Shown piece after piece: positions 1-26,000 of a stretch of 64,000 bases of DNA. A program made the position numbers and the translations under genes. Location: the NCBI GenBank assembly GCA_013396655.1, contig WBMV01000138.1, positions 163,252 through 227,251 on the forward strand. Direction: 5' to 3'. This DNA comes from Campylorhamphus procurvoides. Lineage: Eukaryota; Chordata; Aves; Passeriformes; Dendrocolaptidae. How positions within the stretch are numbered: the first letter of the stretch is position 1; every line of letters begins with the position of its first letter. The notes under the pieces are model-generated. The model searched no databases and was not told the origin of the DNA. It was given only the letters and a program-made list of their open reading frames with translations.

Positions 1-12079
<12,079 letters not shown>

Positions 12080-12595
12080 GGCGTCTTATTCTGAAAATGT
12101 GACAAAAGCATCAATTGCACTCAATGGCCAGGGGCAACTTATTGCCTTGACTTCATTAGCTTAAAATAGGTATTGTCACCAAGATTGTGTATGACTAATA
12201 CTTAAATATGTTGATAGCGATACATTGACTTTATTGGTATAAATGAGAGGTGAATTATGTCTGAATTGTCTGGATGTAGCTAACATCCTGTTGGCTGATA
12301 ACTCAAAATGAGTCAAATGTAAAATTAATTTGCTGTTAACTGAGTTCATCTAACAGAAAAAGTGTCCTGTGAACTCTTTTTTTTTTGCGGGGGCATAATT
12401 TGTCTCTTCATGGCCCTGATATATTTAAAACTTGCAAATGGGAGTGATTTAAGTGTAGCAATTTTATAAAGCCAATACCTTAACATTCCACTTCCCAGAC
12501 AGATTTCTACTACAATATATTTTGAATTTCTATAACTACATTCACTATTTGTACACTTGGGCAATACAGCAAATAAAGATGTCTGATACAACAAG
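12080..12595 (+). other. SNX5: SNX5 3' UTR (probable extent)
   Basis: AT-rich sequence from the stop to just past the first canonical AATAAA. The end is set from that signal and is approximate. A longer isoform using a later signal cannot be excluded. Confidence 0.65.
12572..12577 (+). terminator. SNX5: SNX5 polyadenylation signal AATAAA
   Basis: Canonical AATAAA about 490 bases after the stop. It is followed within 40 bases by a GT/T-rich stretch (TGTTGTATGG, then ATTTTTGTGGG) suitable as a downstream element. No earlier AATAAA was seen in the 3' UTR. Confidence 0.6.
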
Positions 12596-15500
12596 CTACT
12601 GTTGTATGGCAAGAATTTTTGTGGGATGTAAAATGACAAAACAGGCTTCAGACACAGAATGATGGCAAATTACTCATCAATTGGATCTCTTCAGAGAACT
12701 AGAGATAAATATTTGACTCAATAGGATTTTTCTTAGAATGGGTGTTGATGTGAAATGTGTGGACTTCCAGTTATGTTGCTGTTTGAGTGGGTGTCTGCAA
12801 CTTTTACTTCCACTATGCTGCACATGAGGAAACCAAGTCCTTCAAAAGTGCTGATATGTATAGATGGCTTGAACTTCACATTGACAAAATATGAAGCATT
12901 TGAAAGTAATCTTTACACTTCCTCCTAGTGCCCAAAGGCTGTTCAAAACTTCAGGGCTTCTGGAAGCACAGCCCTAGACAGTTGTCCATGAGATAAACTT
13001 CTTGAAACTTTGCATGGCCAACTGAGTGCATACTGCCATAGCTGAGGCAGCTCAGGGTCATCTTTTGACAGTTTGCTATCATTTGCGTATGTGGATATAG
13101 GTCAGCAAGTCATATCCTTCTAAAGGCAACTTTTTGAGTAAGATGAATGTCTCAGCCTTGCTTAATTTCATGTGACTAAACTTCTAATCATGCTCAAAGT
13201 AGGCTCTGTGCTTGTGCTTTGGGCAGACTGCCTGAAGCAGCTTCAACCGGAGAAGCTCTGAGAATGGGCAGCTTAGTGGCAGTATGTAAGGATTGTTCAA
13301 TAGTTTGCTTTCCTGTGAATTATCACTCTTGCCAGGCACACCATGGTGCAGCAGTCTAGCTGAAAAATGTCTGAAATGTCTCCCTTTACCTTTGTTTGAC
13401 AGGAACAGTTTCAATTTGTGGTTACTTGTGCATATGTGACCTCTATAGAGCTGGTAGCTAACAAATGTCTTAGAAGCTCCTAGCCACTTGTCCTGGGGCA
13501 ATTAGCACAGGATGAGTTTCTCCTAGTGCATTCTGACTGTTGGGAGTCATGGTTGCTTCATGTCCCCTTGCGCTTACTGCCTATAACATGGGAGAAGTAG
13601 CACCTTGCTTATGTTGGCTTTCAGTAAAATATTGTTCTATGCTGGGTTTTTCTGAACCAGCTCCAGTAGCTGGGTGGTCTTTGTGAATCAGTCAGTAGCC
13701 TGTGTACCTAACTGTCTTCAAGTGAAGAGGCTAAGCTCTAAGTTTATCCTAAAATACTTCAAGTTGGTTCCAAGGCTTTCCTTATTTTCCCCAGAAAAAG
13801 GCTGCAGCAGTTTTTGACATGGCAAGCAACACTTCATGTCTCTACTCCAGAAACAGTCCAGATTATGGTGGGCTTCATGCACTGTCAGTAACTGTGTTTT
13901 GAAGCTACGTGAGACACCCTTTTTCTCTTTCAAATATCCTTTTAGAGCTTTTTCATGAGATGTTTGTTCTTGTGTGGTTTGCACTCTAAATTCTTGACAT
14001 ATCTTGACTTAATTAAAGTATTAATCTCAACAGATTGGAAGTATGTAAAACACTCTAAGTGGATGTAATTATGGCTTTATACTGATGTAGTTATAGTTGA
14101 TTTACAATAACTGCAAGAAACTACAACTATAAAGCAGTGTGTGCCAATACCATTGTTGTTCTGAAGGAAGCTGTTGAGTGTCAGCTATTGCCAGCAGAGT
14201 GCATTGCAATCAGCTTCAGTGTGTTGGTTCGGAAAATAAGTCAGCACAGATCACACTTCTGGAGGCCAGTGGGTGGCAGCCTGCAACAGCCACTGGTAAC
14301 CTACTTGTGTTTACCCTCAGACTGAGTCATAACGAAATCCTGGAAAGGCTGCTGCATACATGAGTTTATCTGGTAGCTGGACATATGTTGATATATAAGA
14401 GAAATCGGCATGGGTAGATCAGTGTGATAAGGCAGATTATTGTCAATATGAAAATAAGATTTTTAGAAATATTGCTGAGGCTTAGTTTAAAAGATTGGTT
14501 GGGGCAGATGAGAGCAGAGTTTTATAAGTGTCCCAAAAAAGGATTGACTAGTATATATTTACTGATCCCATCTCTAAAGCAGTTTACCTTTACAAGCTTG
14601 TTGCTCTAATTTATGGGTTTCAAACTGGCTTTTGAGAACAGGCATAAGCCTTATCACTGTGATGGTAACCAGTGTGAAGAGCCACACACCACAGATGACA
14701 GATCTTCTTCCTCTATTTGAATGAGATCAGAGGAAAATCTATTTGGTCTAGTTTACTAAGGTTTGTTAGGCATCTGGCTCTGGTGTTGGTGATGAAGGCA
14801 GATGCTGCGAGTGTCTAGAGCAGCATGCCACAGTCTGCAGCCTGAGTGCTTGGTTTAGTTCTGTGCAATCCCTTCCAGCCATGTTCCCTCCAATAAGTAG
14901 CAGGTCTCTGCTAAGCCAGTTTGCCTTGCCTGAAATAGGCTCAGGGTTCTCCCAATAGCAGCACAGAAGGTACAGATCTCCATCCTAGAGACAAGAAGAT
15001 ACTCTAAAGCACTGAGTAGTGGAAGTGCATCCCCTTGCACTTTAGTGCTGTGCTTGGGGTCTGTGATACAGGAAATGTCATAGAGAAACTGCCTTCCAAG
15101 GGAGAATGCTCCTTTTGTCATGCAGCTGCTGGGCTTTTAGAGGTACAGTGCTCCCTTCACCACAGGATAAGTTCAGAATCTCGCTTTTTCTCTTCTTTCT
15201 TGGGGGTGAGCAGATATCTTTTGTCTTCCCAACAGAAGCATGGATCTTGAGGAATAATTTCTGTGCTCAACATTAGAGAAGGGAGATGATTTGTGTCTGT
15301 GGACAGAAGTAGCATATATCTGCCCACAGAAAAGCAATGATGATTGTTGTGATGGTTCAGGTAAAGTGAGCTAGAATCAAGTCCTTAGGTGCTGCAGATA
15401 TCTGGCTGCCTGTTTCCAGTGGAGCAGAGCTAACAGTTAAGGTGAGCACAGAGCAGTGTATCTGGATTGCAGTGCAAACCCAGGAGAGAGTAGCAGCAGG

Positions 15501-18500
15501 ATAGCTGGGTGCAGAAGGCTGCAGTCTTGGTATGATGCTTGCAATAGGTCAGGCATACTAAAATGAGAGGGTCCTTGGGGTGTGCGGAACAAGTGTTGGT
15601 TGTACTTCAGGAGTTGGCAGTATCTGCATATTGAAAAACTGCAGTTGGGAAGCCAACCCAGTCACATAAGAGAGGCTCATAACTGTGTCCTGTTGCATAA
15701 GACTGTGATTTGATGCGGTGCAATAAAACAGGTTTGTAGCCATAGAGAGGGAATGATTAAGTGTATTTCAACAAAGAACTGTTTTGCCCTGCTGTATGCA
15801 AGTATTTGGTTCCAGGAAGACACATCACTGATGCTGAGGCTGGTAAACAAAATGGAATGTTTTGTGTGCCTTTAAGATACAGAAAGCCTGGAAGAGCTGT
15901 GGGCATGTACTGTTTATGCTAGTTGTTCCTGGGTCTGTGCTTCCCACAGTGGTTCTGCAGCTATGACTGGCTTTACAAGCTTGAGAAACTCTGCTAACAC
16001 TCTGGCCTGACTAGGGGCAGAAATTCAGCTGCCATCCAAATTATCTTCGGATGATGACCGATGCTTTAATTAGAGATTCACGTGACTAGTTGTTTGGGGG
16101 GGGGGTTCATTGTTTGGTTTTGGTTTAATGTGTTCCCAATTTATTCTGCTCCTTTCTGTTCTATCCTGTTTCTTTTGGACTGCGTGCTCTGTAGGGAGCT
16201 CTGATCCGAGGCTCTGCCTTGTGCTATGCTTCTGATAACAAATGCGAATTTCTCAAAACATGGAGTTGGGAAAGTTTTCTCAGCAGGTATTAATAGCTTC
16301 TGACTTGCTGTCCCTTTTGAAAAAATGGGAGAAGCTGCTTCTTTATGTTTTGAAGCAGTAGTCTGCAGAATTCCCATTCCTGGATGTAATTTTCAGTACT
16401 CTTGCAGCACGCAGTACTATAGTTGAGAGCAGGGTTATGAGTTATTTTAATTTGTACTCCTAAACAGCTGCATTCATTGCTTGGTGACTGGAATATCTGA
16501 AATGGATTTGAAATCTGTTTGCATCTCACTGGTTACTAGTGAAGGATTGCAGGCACTGGTGATCCATTTTAATCCCTCAGATTGTTGCCTGGCTCCATCT
16601 GGACTTTCAGCTCACTGTTTCCCAAAAATTATGGTTCATCTGCTATCAAAATGCTGTCCAGTGGCTGAGCTCTTGCATGGGGTCAGCCTTGCTTTTTGTT
16701 TACTTTTTAATATTACAAAGCCAATGAGAAAGCCCAACTGAGATCAGAGTCCAGCTCAGCTGGGCTTTTGTGCTTGCATGCTAAAAATAATCCCTTGCAG
16801 GAGTGCTTTTTAACTTAAATAGAGAAGCAGGAACAGTGTCCTGTCCAGGGAAGGAAATTCAGGTAATGTGTGGAAAAGGTGACTTGCCTGTCATTCCACA
16901 GCGAGTTTTTGTCAGAGCCAAATCTGAAATACCACTACAGGGCTCCTGCTATCTCAATCAGGTGCTGTTGGAAGCAATTGAATAAGTGCTTGTGATTTTT
17001 AGTTTGGCTGTCCCTTGGCTGCAGTTTATTGCTCTTCTGTGGAGACATGGTAACAGCCGGTGTGACTGTTCTGCCTTAGCTCCAGTGCAGTAAAACTTGT
17101 AGTTTTAAATGACTTTTAGTGCTCTCTTCTGTGTGTCTGTTTTACTTGGCAGTAGAGTTGCAAGGTCACCTCATGCAAGAGAGAGTAGTGAAGTCCTAGG
17201 CAGGTAGAAATGCATTGTGAGAGCTGCTGTGCTGGCACTTTGATTTCTTGTCAGCACTCAAAGGTAGAGTGCAGTGGCTGGATCATGAGCAGCACCTTAA
17301 TTTCTTTTAGGTAAGACTGAAGAAGAAGTCTCCCGTATCAGTTAAGGGATTCTCATTCTCTTTTTGTTCCTTGTGTTTAATCTTGTTTTGCTGTTGCTCA
17401 AAAACTTTCCTCAGCCTGTTCTGTGTGGAAAAATGCCCTTGAGAGTCTGACTCACCCATGTAAAATAAGAGTAAAAAAGAACTCTAAGATTCCTGCTTAA
17501 TGCTAACTTACTGTCTGCTTTGAAAACAATGTCCTGCTTTATGATTTCTCATTTAGTTAGAATCAACTTTGTTCAGTTCCCTCTCTGAAGGATTTTAAAA
17601 AAAAAAGATAGAAAGAAGAAAGCTTGACTCTGAAAAAGCACAGGCTTAGATTGCACCTGCGGCTCTGTCTGAAAATTTATCTCAGGTTTAGTATAATTTA
17701 GTCAGGGGCTTCTCTCTTTTTGAACTGCTCCACTTAGAAGGTCTTGCTAAACAAAACCTGTTTAAGAATAAGAGGTTAGTGAGTGGGTTAGCAGAAATGT
17801 TCTAATAAAGTAAAATTTGATATAGCAATGGATATAGTTTCATCACAAGCCTTATACCACTAAAAGGGGATGGCCTCACTTCCCCTCCTATTTTGTTCTT
17901 ACTACATTTCTTGGACTGGTCCTGATGTTCGTGTGACCTCATGCCAACCTCATATAACTCACTGAAATGGCAAGAGATGGGCCAAAACAAAGGTGGGCGG
18001 AAACAGAAAAAGACTTTTTGCCAAGTCAGTGCACTGAATCTGTGTTCCTGGAGCTGAGAAGCACACAGACCTGTGCAAGGCTGACTTAAAGGGGATGGAG
18101 AGGCGACACGTTGCTGGGGAGGCTTGGTGTAGCTTAGCTGTGTTTTGAAACTGTTGGACCAGCACCGGTCCAATGAGTGCTTCCCTTTCAGGAAAGAGTG
18201 GCAGTCATTACTTCTAAACCTGCAGTGGGAAGACCTGGGCTGTGAAAATCTAGGGCAGCCTGCATGGCAGGGACTGTCTTTGAACTGGAAACTGTTACTT
18301 GTTGGAAAAAGGAAAAAGCTTGTACTTTGGAAGGTACATAGCTGCAAGGTGCTCGTGGCTGGTGACTTCTTCAGGAAGATTTGTATTGCTAGTGCTTGAG
18401 AAAACTTCCCTTGCATGGGCAGTGCAGCACCAGAGATCTACCCCTACTTCCAAACATTTTAAGGAGGGTAACCGAGTGGATTTGGACCATGGGTGTGGAA

Positions 18501-19485
18501 AATATCTGCAAGTTAAAGCTGGGAACTAACACGCAGTGCAACTTTAAAATTTTTCATTCTGCTCTGAAGATTGCTGGCACAGCCTCCTTCAGTAAATCCA
18601 AGATTGTTACCATGGAGGACAGGAAATCCCTTGTCTGCACAGAGAAAGAAAACATTGGAAACTGTCCTACTGAAAAGCACAGCTGCCTCTGTGCTGGGAG
18701 AGGCAAGCTTGCTTCTATGGGGTGTTTTCCAAAGGTCTCTGGTTTTGTCTGCAAATTTTTGCACATATTTGCTCTGTTTCTTAGTGGGCTGCTTCTGGGT
18801 TTAAGAAGAGCTGGACAAAGGAAGTGGAAGCATCTGGCTAGGACTAATTTTAAGTGCCCTGATTAATGTGAGAAGCAGGAGGGACTTTTGCTTGGAAGTA
18901 AGATAGGTCACAAACGTTCAGTATATGCCTCTCCTTTTAACTCCACAGCTCCTCTTATTCCTGTTTCCCTCTACTGTTTGCAGATGTACTTCTCTGCTTT
19001 TTCTTCCCTCAGGCCTCTTAGAGCAGCTGGCCTCTGTTGTGCTAGGTCTGTGTTCTCTACCTGGTCATCTTTAGTATATCCTGGCTGCTCTTGCTGGAGG
19101 TGGAAACACCAGTTTGGGCCGTGTGTGCAGATCTAGCAGCTGGCGAGGTGTTCCTGCAAATACCTAGATGCTTAGGGCTGACCTGCCCTTATGGGGAATA
19201 GGTAAGACTTAAGGAAGATCTTTCAGGACATGTTGGTCCCATCTTTCCACTGCAGGCTCTGTGAGAGGATCCATTTCCTTCAAGACCTGAGACCAGACAA
19301 GCCCTTGGTGGGTTAAACAGCTTTATCAAGCCATCACTGGTAAACATCATCAAGCTGTATAAAGGCTAAGCTGCCTGTTTGCTGCTGACCCATGAATACT
19401 TAACCCATCCTCCAGTACCTGTCATTCTTCCTATGGACTGCTTCAGAAGCCAGATGAGCAGATTATCACTGATGTACATCATTGA

Positions 19486-19513
19486 ATATCGATCATCTGT
19501 TAGATATTGATCA
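19486..19513. promoter_or_regulatory. Paired ONECUT/CUX-like motif
   Basis: ATATCGATCA at 19486-19495 and ATATTGATCA at 19504-19513 form a direct repeat with an 18-base period. ATCGAT and ATTGAT cores are typical of ONECUT (HNF6) and CUX binding. Whether this is a working element is not shown by sequence alone. Confidence 0.3.
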
Positions 19514-20024
19514 CCACTGGATCAGAACTTTCCCTTCTTCCAGAGATAGGTTTGTCAGTTGTTTAGTTCAGACCTGGTTCTGTCCCACTGCTGTCTTGTC
19601 TGTCTGCACTGTTGCAGTCTTGAGTTGCGTTTTGAACAGAAACAGAGAAAGCCATGTCTGACTTGGTGAGCTTTAGCCTCTGCTTGGCAAAGTTTTCTGG
19701 GCCAGATTTTTGATCTGATACTTATGAAGCTGAACCTGTCTCAAGGCTCCAGAGGATATTCCTGCAAGTAGACCGTGGTATTCTGAGAGGTGTTCTGGCT
19801 GGAGAGGAAAGGGAGTTGTGTTCTTCAACTTCTCATTGTACACCAGTTGTTGCTTTCCTTTATGTTTAACTGAGGTGTGTTATTCCTAAAGCTGTGTGCT
19901 GCTAAATCAGCAGCAAGGTTTCTGGGGATAACTCTTGGAATTGCTTATAGGGATGTTGTGGGTGAATTTAAGGTATCTTTGGCACCCAGTGTGATGGGAA
20001 CAGTGTCAAAATCCCAGAACTCCT

Positions 20025-20044
20025 GGATCCTTCCTAAAGGATCC
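20025..20044. repeat. Short perfect inverted repeat (hairpin)
   Basis: Eight-base arms GGATCCTT and AAGGATCC around a CCTA loop. It is too small and isolated for a miRNA or transposon end; probably chance. Confidence 0.5.
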
Positions 20045-23000
20045 TCCAGGATTTCCCTTGAAGCTGTTCCTGGATTTGCTTTTGTAAAGTACAGAATGTT
20101 CAAACAACTCTCTTGCACTGTTTCTTCTCATATTGGTAGGCTGCCTTCTGATGTAACCTGGCATCACTGTGTTGACTTGCATAAACACAAGACTGATTTA
20201 CACCAACAGAGCTCTCTGGCTGTGTTTGCCTAGCCCTGAATATGGCAGGTTATGACGTCCGTCTGGAGTCAACATATGGCAACGACAACCTGATCCTCAT
20301 CTCCCATTTATGAGTGACCACAAAGTGCCACCTCCTCCTTTCTACTGCCAGCCCTCCCTAGGCATATTTGCACAAGTCAAGTCCCACCTTCTGTATTGCT
20401 TTATTTTCCCACTGGTAGCTGATAGTGTGTGTTTTAGATATCTCCACCTTGATGTGATGTGGTTCCTCTGCCTCTGTGAGGCTGGGGTTTTTAGGTTTCT
20501 CATCCATCTTTTGCAGAGAGCCTGCTTAACCCTGGGTGTGACGTTCTGGGTCTGGACTGGCACCGTTTGGCCCATTGGTGTAGGGCCTGGCTTGTTTCTA
20601 GTCCTGTGGTCTATAAAACATGCAAGGTGGCATGGAAATCACTTACTGATGTCAACAAGATAGTGTGAAAAAGAAAACCCCTGCCTGTACCTTATGTGTG
20701 TGCAAAAAGAGGAGTTAAAGGCAGTAAATGAAAACAGAGATGGTCTTGCTGGTCTTCTATTTGGTTGTCAATGACAACCACTCTGGCAATTGTGTGTTGC
20801 ATGGAGACTGTCCCTTGTTTTTTAAAGGACCAGGCAATTCTTTTTAAAAAAGAAGAGGCTAAGGAACATGACTCAAGAGTAAACAAGTCTCTCACATTAG
20901 ACCCTAGGACAGTGTCTTCTTCCTCTGTGGCAAAGGTTGGCAAAATGAACACCCAGAGCTTAGTGTTCTGCAGGAGAAAGGTGGGGGGTGCTCCAAAAAA
21001 TGACTGGACAGCTATGTGTCTGCCCATCCTTTGCATTATGGATGGACAGATCATCTCTTTGTCAGACACTTTGAGGAGCTCTGGAGAGGGTGACTTAGAA
21101 AATCCTTTGGACTGCATTAAATCAAGTGCAAAATGTAATGTGGCATCTGGTTGCTGTGTGTGGCTCAGCCTTCAGTAGGGTGGTGGAAGAGGTGAAAATG
21201 CACATTTATTTACTTTCCTTGGAACTGTGCATGTAATATTTGTCTGCTTGAGTGAAATGGCAAGCTGGAGAATGTACACTTAAGAAAGAAACGTGATGCT
21301 TGGCTGAAAAACTTCCCCCAGACAGGATAATTTAGTCTAAAGAAAGTGCTTAATCATAGAAGCCATGTGGTGTGCAAGTACATAAGCCTTAAACTGCCAA
21401 AGCTTCATCAGTGCACACAACAACCAGAGGGAGGTATGATACAAACAGGGAGTGCTCAGTGTGAGATAAGCATCCTTGTGTCTTAATGGAGGAGTCTTTG
21501 TAAATAAACCACCTGGCTCTGTTTTGTTACAAAGGAGTTAAAAAAGGAGCAAGGACATTGGGAGGACAGGCATTCTGGCTGATAGCTGGTGAGAGATAAT
21601 TGTGGTGGTGAAAGATGGAGGTGGTGACATCTTCCTCCCCTCTTCCCCCAGGTTCACCCGTGGCAGAAAGTATGTAGGAATTATGATCTTCTGTGTTAGC
21701 ATTGTGCTATTGAATATTCCTGCTTGGTGTTCAGTAACCTGCTCTAGGGTGGGTTGTACAGGTAAGAAGGGGCCTGCAGCATGGTGTGAGGAGCAGGCAC
21801 AGCAGGTAGCCCATCTATCTCCTTGGCCCTGGAGCCATGGGTCTGGGATCTTCTGGCAGCTCTTCTGTGGGCTGGACAGGTAAAGCACTCCTGGGGACAT
21901 TGCAGGAAGCATAAAAAGGGACCACTTCTTTTGAAAGCACAATAGACAGAAGGAAATGAGAGCCTTAAGGGCATCTCCTGTTATCCCCAGTATGCCGCTC
22001 TGTGGATATCTCCACAAGATAAGGCAGTCTTGCAAGGAGATGTTTTCTGGGTGAGTGACTCTGAGCTCTGAGCTGAAATTACACAATCCTTGTTTAAGTG
22101 GCTGTCCTGCAGCTCTGCAAAGGCATGACAAAGCAGGCAGAGTAGTGGCATGCAGGTGTCTGTCCCTGAGGTAGATGCAGAGGGAGAGCCAGCATGGCAG
22201 TGCATGACATGGGGTGCTGGCTGGAGGTGTGGCAGTACCCCCAGTGTCAGCATTCTCCAGTGGCATTTGGCTTTTCAGTGCTGATAGCTGGTTTCCTTTG
22301 CTGTCCCAAGAAGGTGAGGAAGATGCTATGTTGGACACGTATTTGAACTACTTTGCTTAGGGCGTGTCATGGAGAATTGGTCAAGTCAGTCAATACCCTG
22401 GGCTGTACAGTGGGTTCAGGAGCAGGTTGAATCCTGCTGAGTTCTATAGAAGAGGCATTTTCTGTCCCAATGATGAGCCTGGATGCACTGCATAACATGG
22501 ATACATCATAGGTACACTGGCTTTACAAAAAGCTCTGTTTCTCACTCAACATTCTCAGCTGCAAAGCTGCTTTGGACAGGCCATGGAGGAGTCCCAATCT
22601 AAGGATCACTCTGAGTGATCGCCTTGGGAGTGGGTGCTTTCTGAGCCTTTGGGCCTCTTTGCTCTGCAGGAGTCTGTAGCCAGATATGTGCCAAATGGTA
22701 AGGGAAATAGAAGGTTCTGCCAGGGTTTCAGCTGCCTGTAGAGTTGCTTTACTAGTTATGGAAGGAACTTTTGCAGAGCTGGACCAGAGAAAACAGGTCT
22801 ATCCCCTTGGCCTAGAATTGAAGGAATGCTTGAAGGGAAGAGTTGTAATGTTGTAGTGAACAAATACAGATTGAAGTGGGGGAAAGGGAGGGGAGAGACA
22901 GCTAGTGCCATCCACAATGTTGGAATAAATCAAGATCTCCTGGCTACAGGAACAATGTCTTGAGCCTTCTCATCCAAGCACACAGAGGTGTATGTCTCCG

Positions 23001-26000
23001 TATCCGTGACTGTCATGTTTGCTAATGAGGAGTGTACATGTCCCAGCCACTTGGTTCCCATATGGAGGACAAGCCTGTGTTGCTTGGTGGGAGGAGAGAG
23101 TAAAGAAAACCTTTGCTCTTCCCTGAACCTCCCCATGGGCTTCACCATGGCCTATATCCCTGCTTGGCTGCTCGATTAGGCCTCCTGTGCCTCCTGGTTG
23201 GGCTGTGCAGGATGTGTTCTTGCCATGTGGTTTTTGTTGCCATGAGTGAGCGAGCCCAGAAATTTGATACATGAAGGCAATATCACGGCTGACTTCTTGG
23301 AATTGGTAAGGACAGGAATTGGAAAAATAACTTAGCATGTTTCAGTGAGGTGCTTCTTGTAGCATAGCTTTAGTCTGGGAAATGAAAAGCAGAAAGTAGA
23401 GGGTGATGAGGTGTGACTAGGACACCACAGCAGGTAGGACAGGTTTTTTATAATGTGCATGTTCTTTACTGTGAGGGGCCCTGCTGTAAATTTTGGAGGA
23501 ATATGCTCTTTTACAGAGGCAAGGCTGAGTGAAATTATCCCTGTTAAACATCAAAGGCAGGCTCTCTTTCTGTGGCAAACATTGCCCTGATAAGACCAAC
23601 TTGCTTTCCAGCCTAGGGAAAAGGAGAAACCGCAGGAAGCCGGCCTCATGCTTTGGATGGCTGCAAAGGTCAGATCAAAGAGGAATTCATAAATGAGCCT
23701 GCAAAAACTAGAATGGAAGAGAGTCCATCCACTCCAGGATGCTTGTCCTTAGGTCTCTAAATGGGGAAATGAGCATGCAGGGGGCTACATTGGTATAAAG
23801 AAGTTAAAAGTATGCAGAGGTGTTTTGTGGCCTGGTTTGGCCAAGTCTGTATATTATGAAATTACCTCCAGGACAGGGTAGTCCATGCTGCTGCTGAAAG
23901 TGCTGTCTGGCCCATGCAGACTCTTGGATATCTGCAGAATAAGGCTACTTGACAGAGACTGAGGCTGTACCAGGGACCATCCTAACAGTCATGGTTCCAA
24001 TTCTCAGCCAGCCCAGAAACTGCCTCCTCCTTGCTTTGATGCAGTGGGAGGCTGGTTTGTCCTAGTTGATCTGCATGAGGACAGGGGAATATTCAAGCTC
24101 TGTGACTACCTGGATGAGAAAAATACTGAATTTACCTAAAAGAGGGCCTTTTGGACATGAGGTGGTGTCTGGGAGACAGTGATAGGGGGTTTCTGTGACT
24201 GCTCATCTTTCCTGCAGCAATGCCAGCCTTTCCTGCTGGACAGCAAGCTTATTGTGACACCAATGCCTTATGTGGGGTGGTGTGGTGAGGCTGCTGTGCT
24301 GGAGAACCTCATGTATCGCTAGGGCCTATGATTACTTGGCAGGTTAATGGGATTGATTTCTCACCCCTACTTCAGCTTTGTTCAGATCAGCATCTCAGGG
24401 ATTTGCCAGGTCTGTCTCTGCAGCAGGCACACACCACAGCTACCCTGTCAGCCTCGTTTGCTGTCCAGCAGCACCCCCAAGCACAATGTCTGGCAGAGCT
24501 CCCACCTTCACCTTGTCTGTAAATATTTGTATCCTTCCCTCATGAATCAGTAGCCTGGTATTTGCACAGGGAGAAGGTAACAGATGTTTGAAAAATTAAT
24601 GTTCTGTGCCGTCCATTCACAGGAGCTGTGTAGGAAGGCTTCTTGGTGGGACTATGGTGTAACAAAGCAGAGGAAGCGGCATGAATTCCTTCTGCTGTGT
24701 AATGCTGCCAAGGGGCACGATCTCAGCAATGTTCCTCTGGCGATTTATGGGGCACAGCTTATCTAGCACCTGCCTGCAAAACAGGAGGTGCTTTCAGCTT
24801 GAAGCACTGGTGTTTGTAGGCAGCTACAAAGAACAGGGCTCTTCATAAACTAGACACATCTAATTGCTGAATTTTTAGTACTTTCCTGAGTCAAGCCAGT
24901 TAGATTTACAGTTTCTCTTTCTAAGGCTCGCCATGGGTCTGCAGTAGCCCAATTGCCCAGCAGCAGAACAAGGTGGGCAAGTATCCCTTGCCAGCACTCC
25001 TGCAGAGTCACAGCCCCTCTGGGATTGACAACATTCCACTGTCAGTGCAAGTTTCTACTGCCACGTGGCACAAAGGGAGATGGTAGGGGTCTGATTTAAG
25101 CCTCCTTCTGGGATCTCAGCAGCCTTAACTTCATGGGCCTAGCTTGGCAGTTCCTGCCTGAATACTGTGCTCCCCTTCCATGTTCATGGATTTATCAACA
25201 TTGCTTTGGATTCACAGCATGAGTGTTGTCACCCATGTGATTCCTACTCAGCCTTGTCCCATCAGTGACCATGTGGTGGATTGGACCAGGGGTCTTCTCC
25301 AGCTTAAAACTCTCTTCCCTCCTGGTGGATCCTTCATCCTCCCAAAACCCAGACATATCTTGTTCCATCATACCATAAAAGTGGCTGATAATTTTCAAAC
25401 TGTTGTGGTGTCTTGATCTCACTCTCAGGGGTGGTAAAAGAGAGAAGAATGGGGAGACAAGCCAGGCACAGTGAGAGTCGTTAGCTTAATTTCTTCATCT
25501 CTAAATGGCTGTAATCACTGTAGAAGACAAAACTTGTACCTTTAGGGCACATCTACATTGCAGTATTTGGACAAAACTGGTTTGTGGATTGGTGTGTGGA
25601 CTGTTAATACCACTCTTGCAGCAGCCTGGAGTATGCCAACCATCCCAAGCAGGATAGCTGTTCCCATGCTGGTACTAGGGGAAGCTCTCTGTTACTGCAT
25701 CCTTCTTGAAGCAAAGGGAAGCATCCCTGGGTGTTAATGTGCTGCTAACATCTGCTAGGATCTGCTTGACAAAATTTCATTTCCAGCCTTTTTCTTGAGG
25801 CTGTTCAGGAATACCCATCCTTTCCCTGCTCAAACAAAAGAAGGTTTTGGGGAAACATTTGCCAAGTGCTTCTCTTTGCAGCAGCACAGGCTTAACTAAT
25901 GCTCCCTGTTCTTGCTTCCCTCTTTATCCACAGCACCAGTTTGTGAGACCAGGAGTAATACAGAACAGGAAACTGATCTAGGCTAAAAATAACCTGGTAA

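Noticed and set aside
21538..22338. 266-codon open frame on the minus strand
   Set aside because: No recognisable domain, no exon-like boundaries, mixed composition; a frame this long is possible by chance in 64 kb read six ways.
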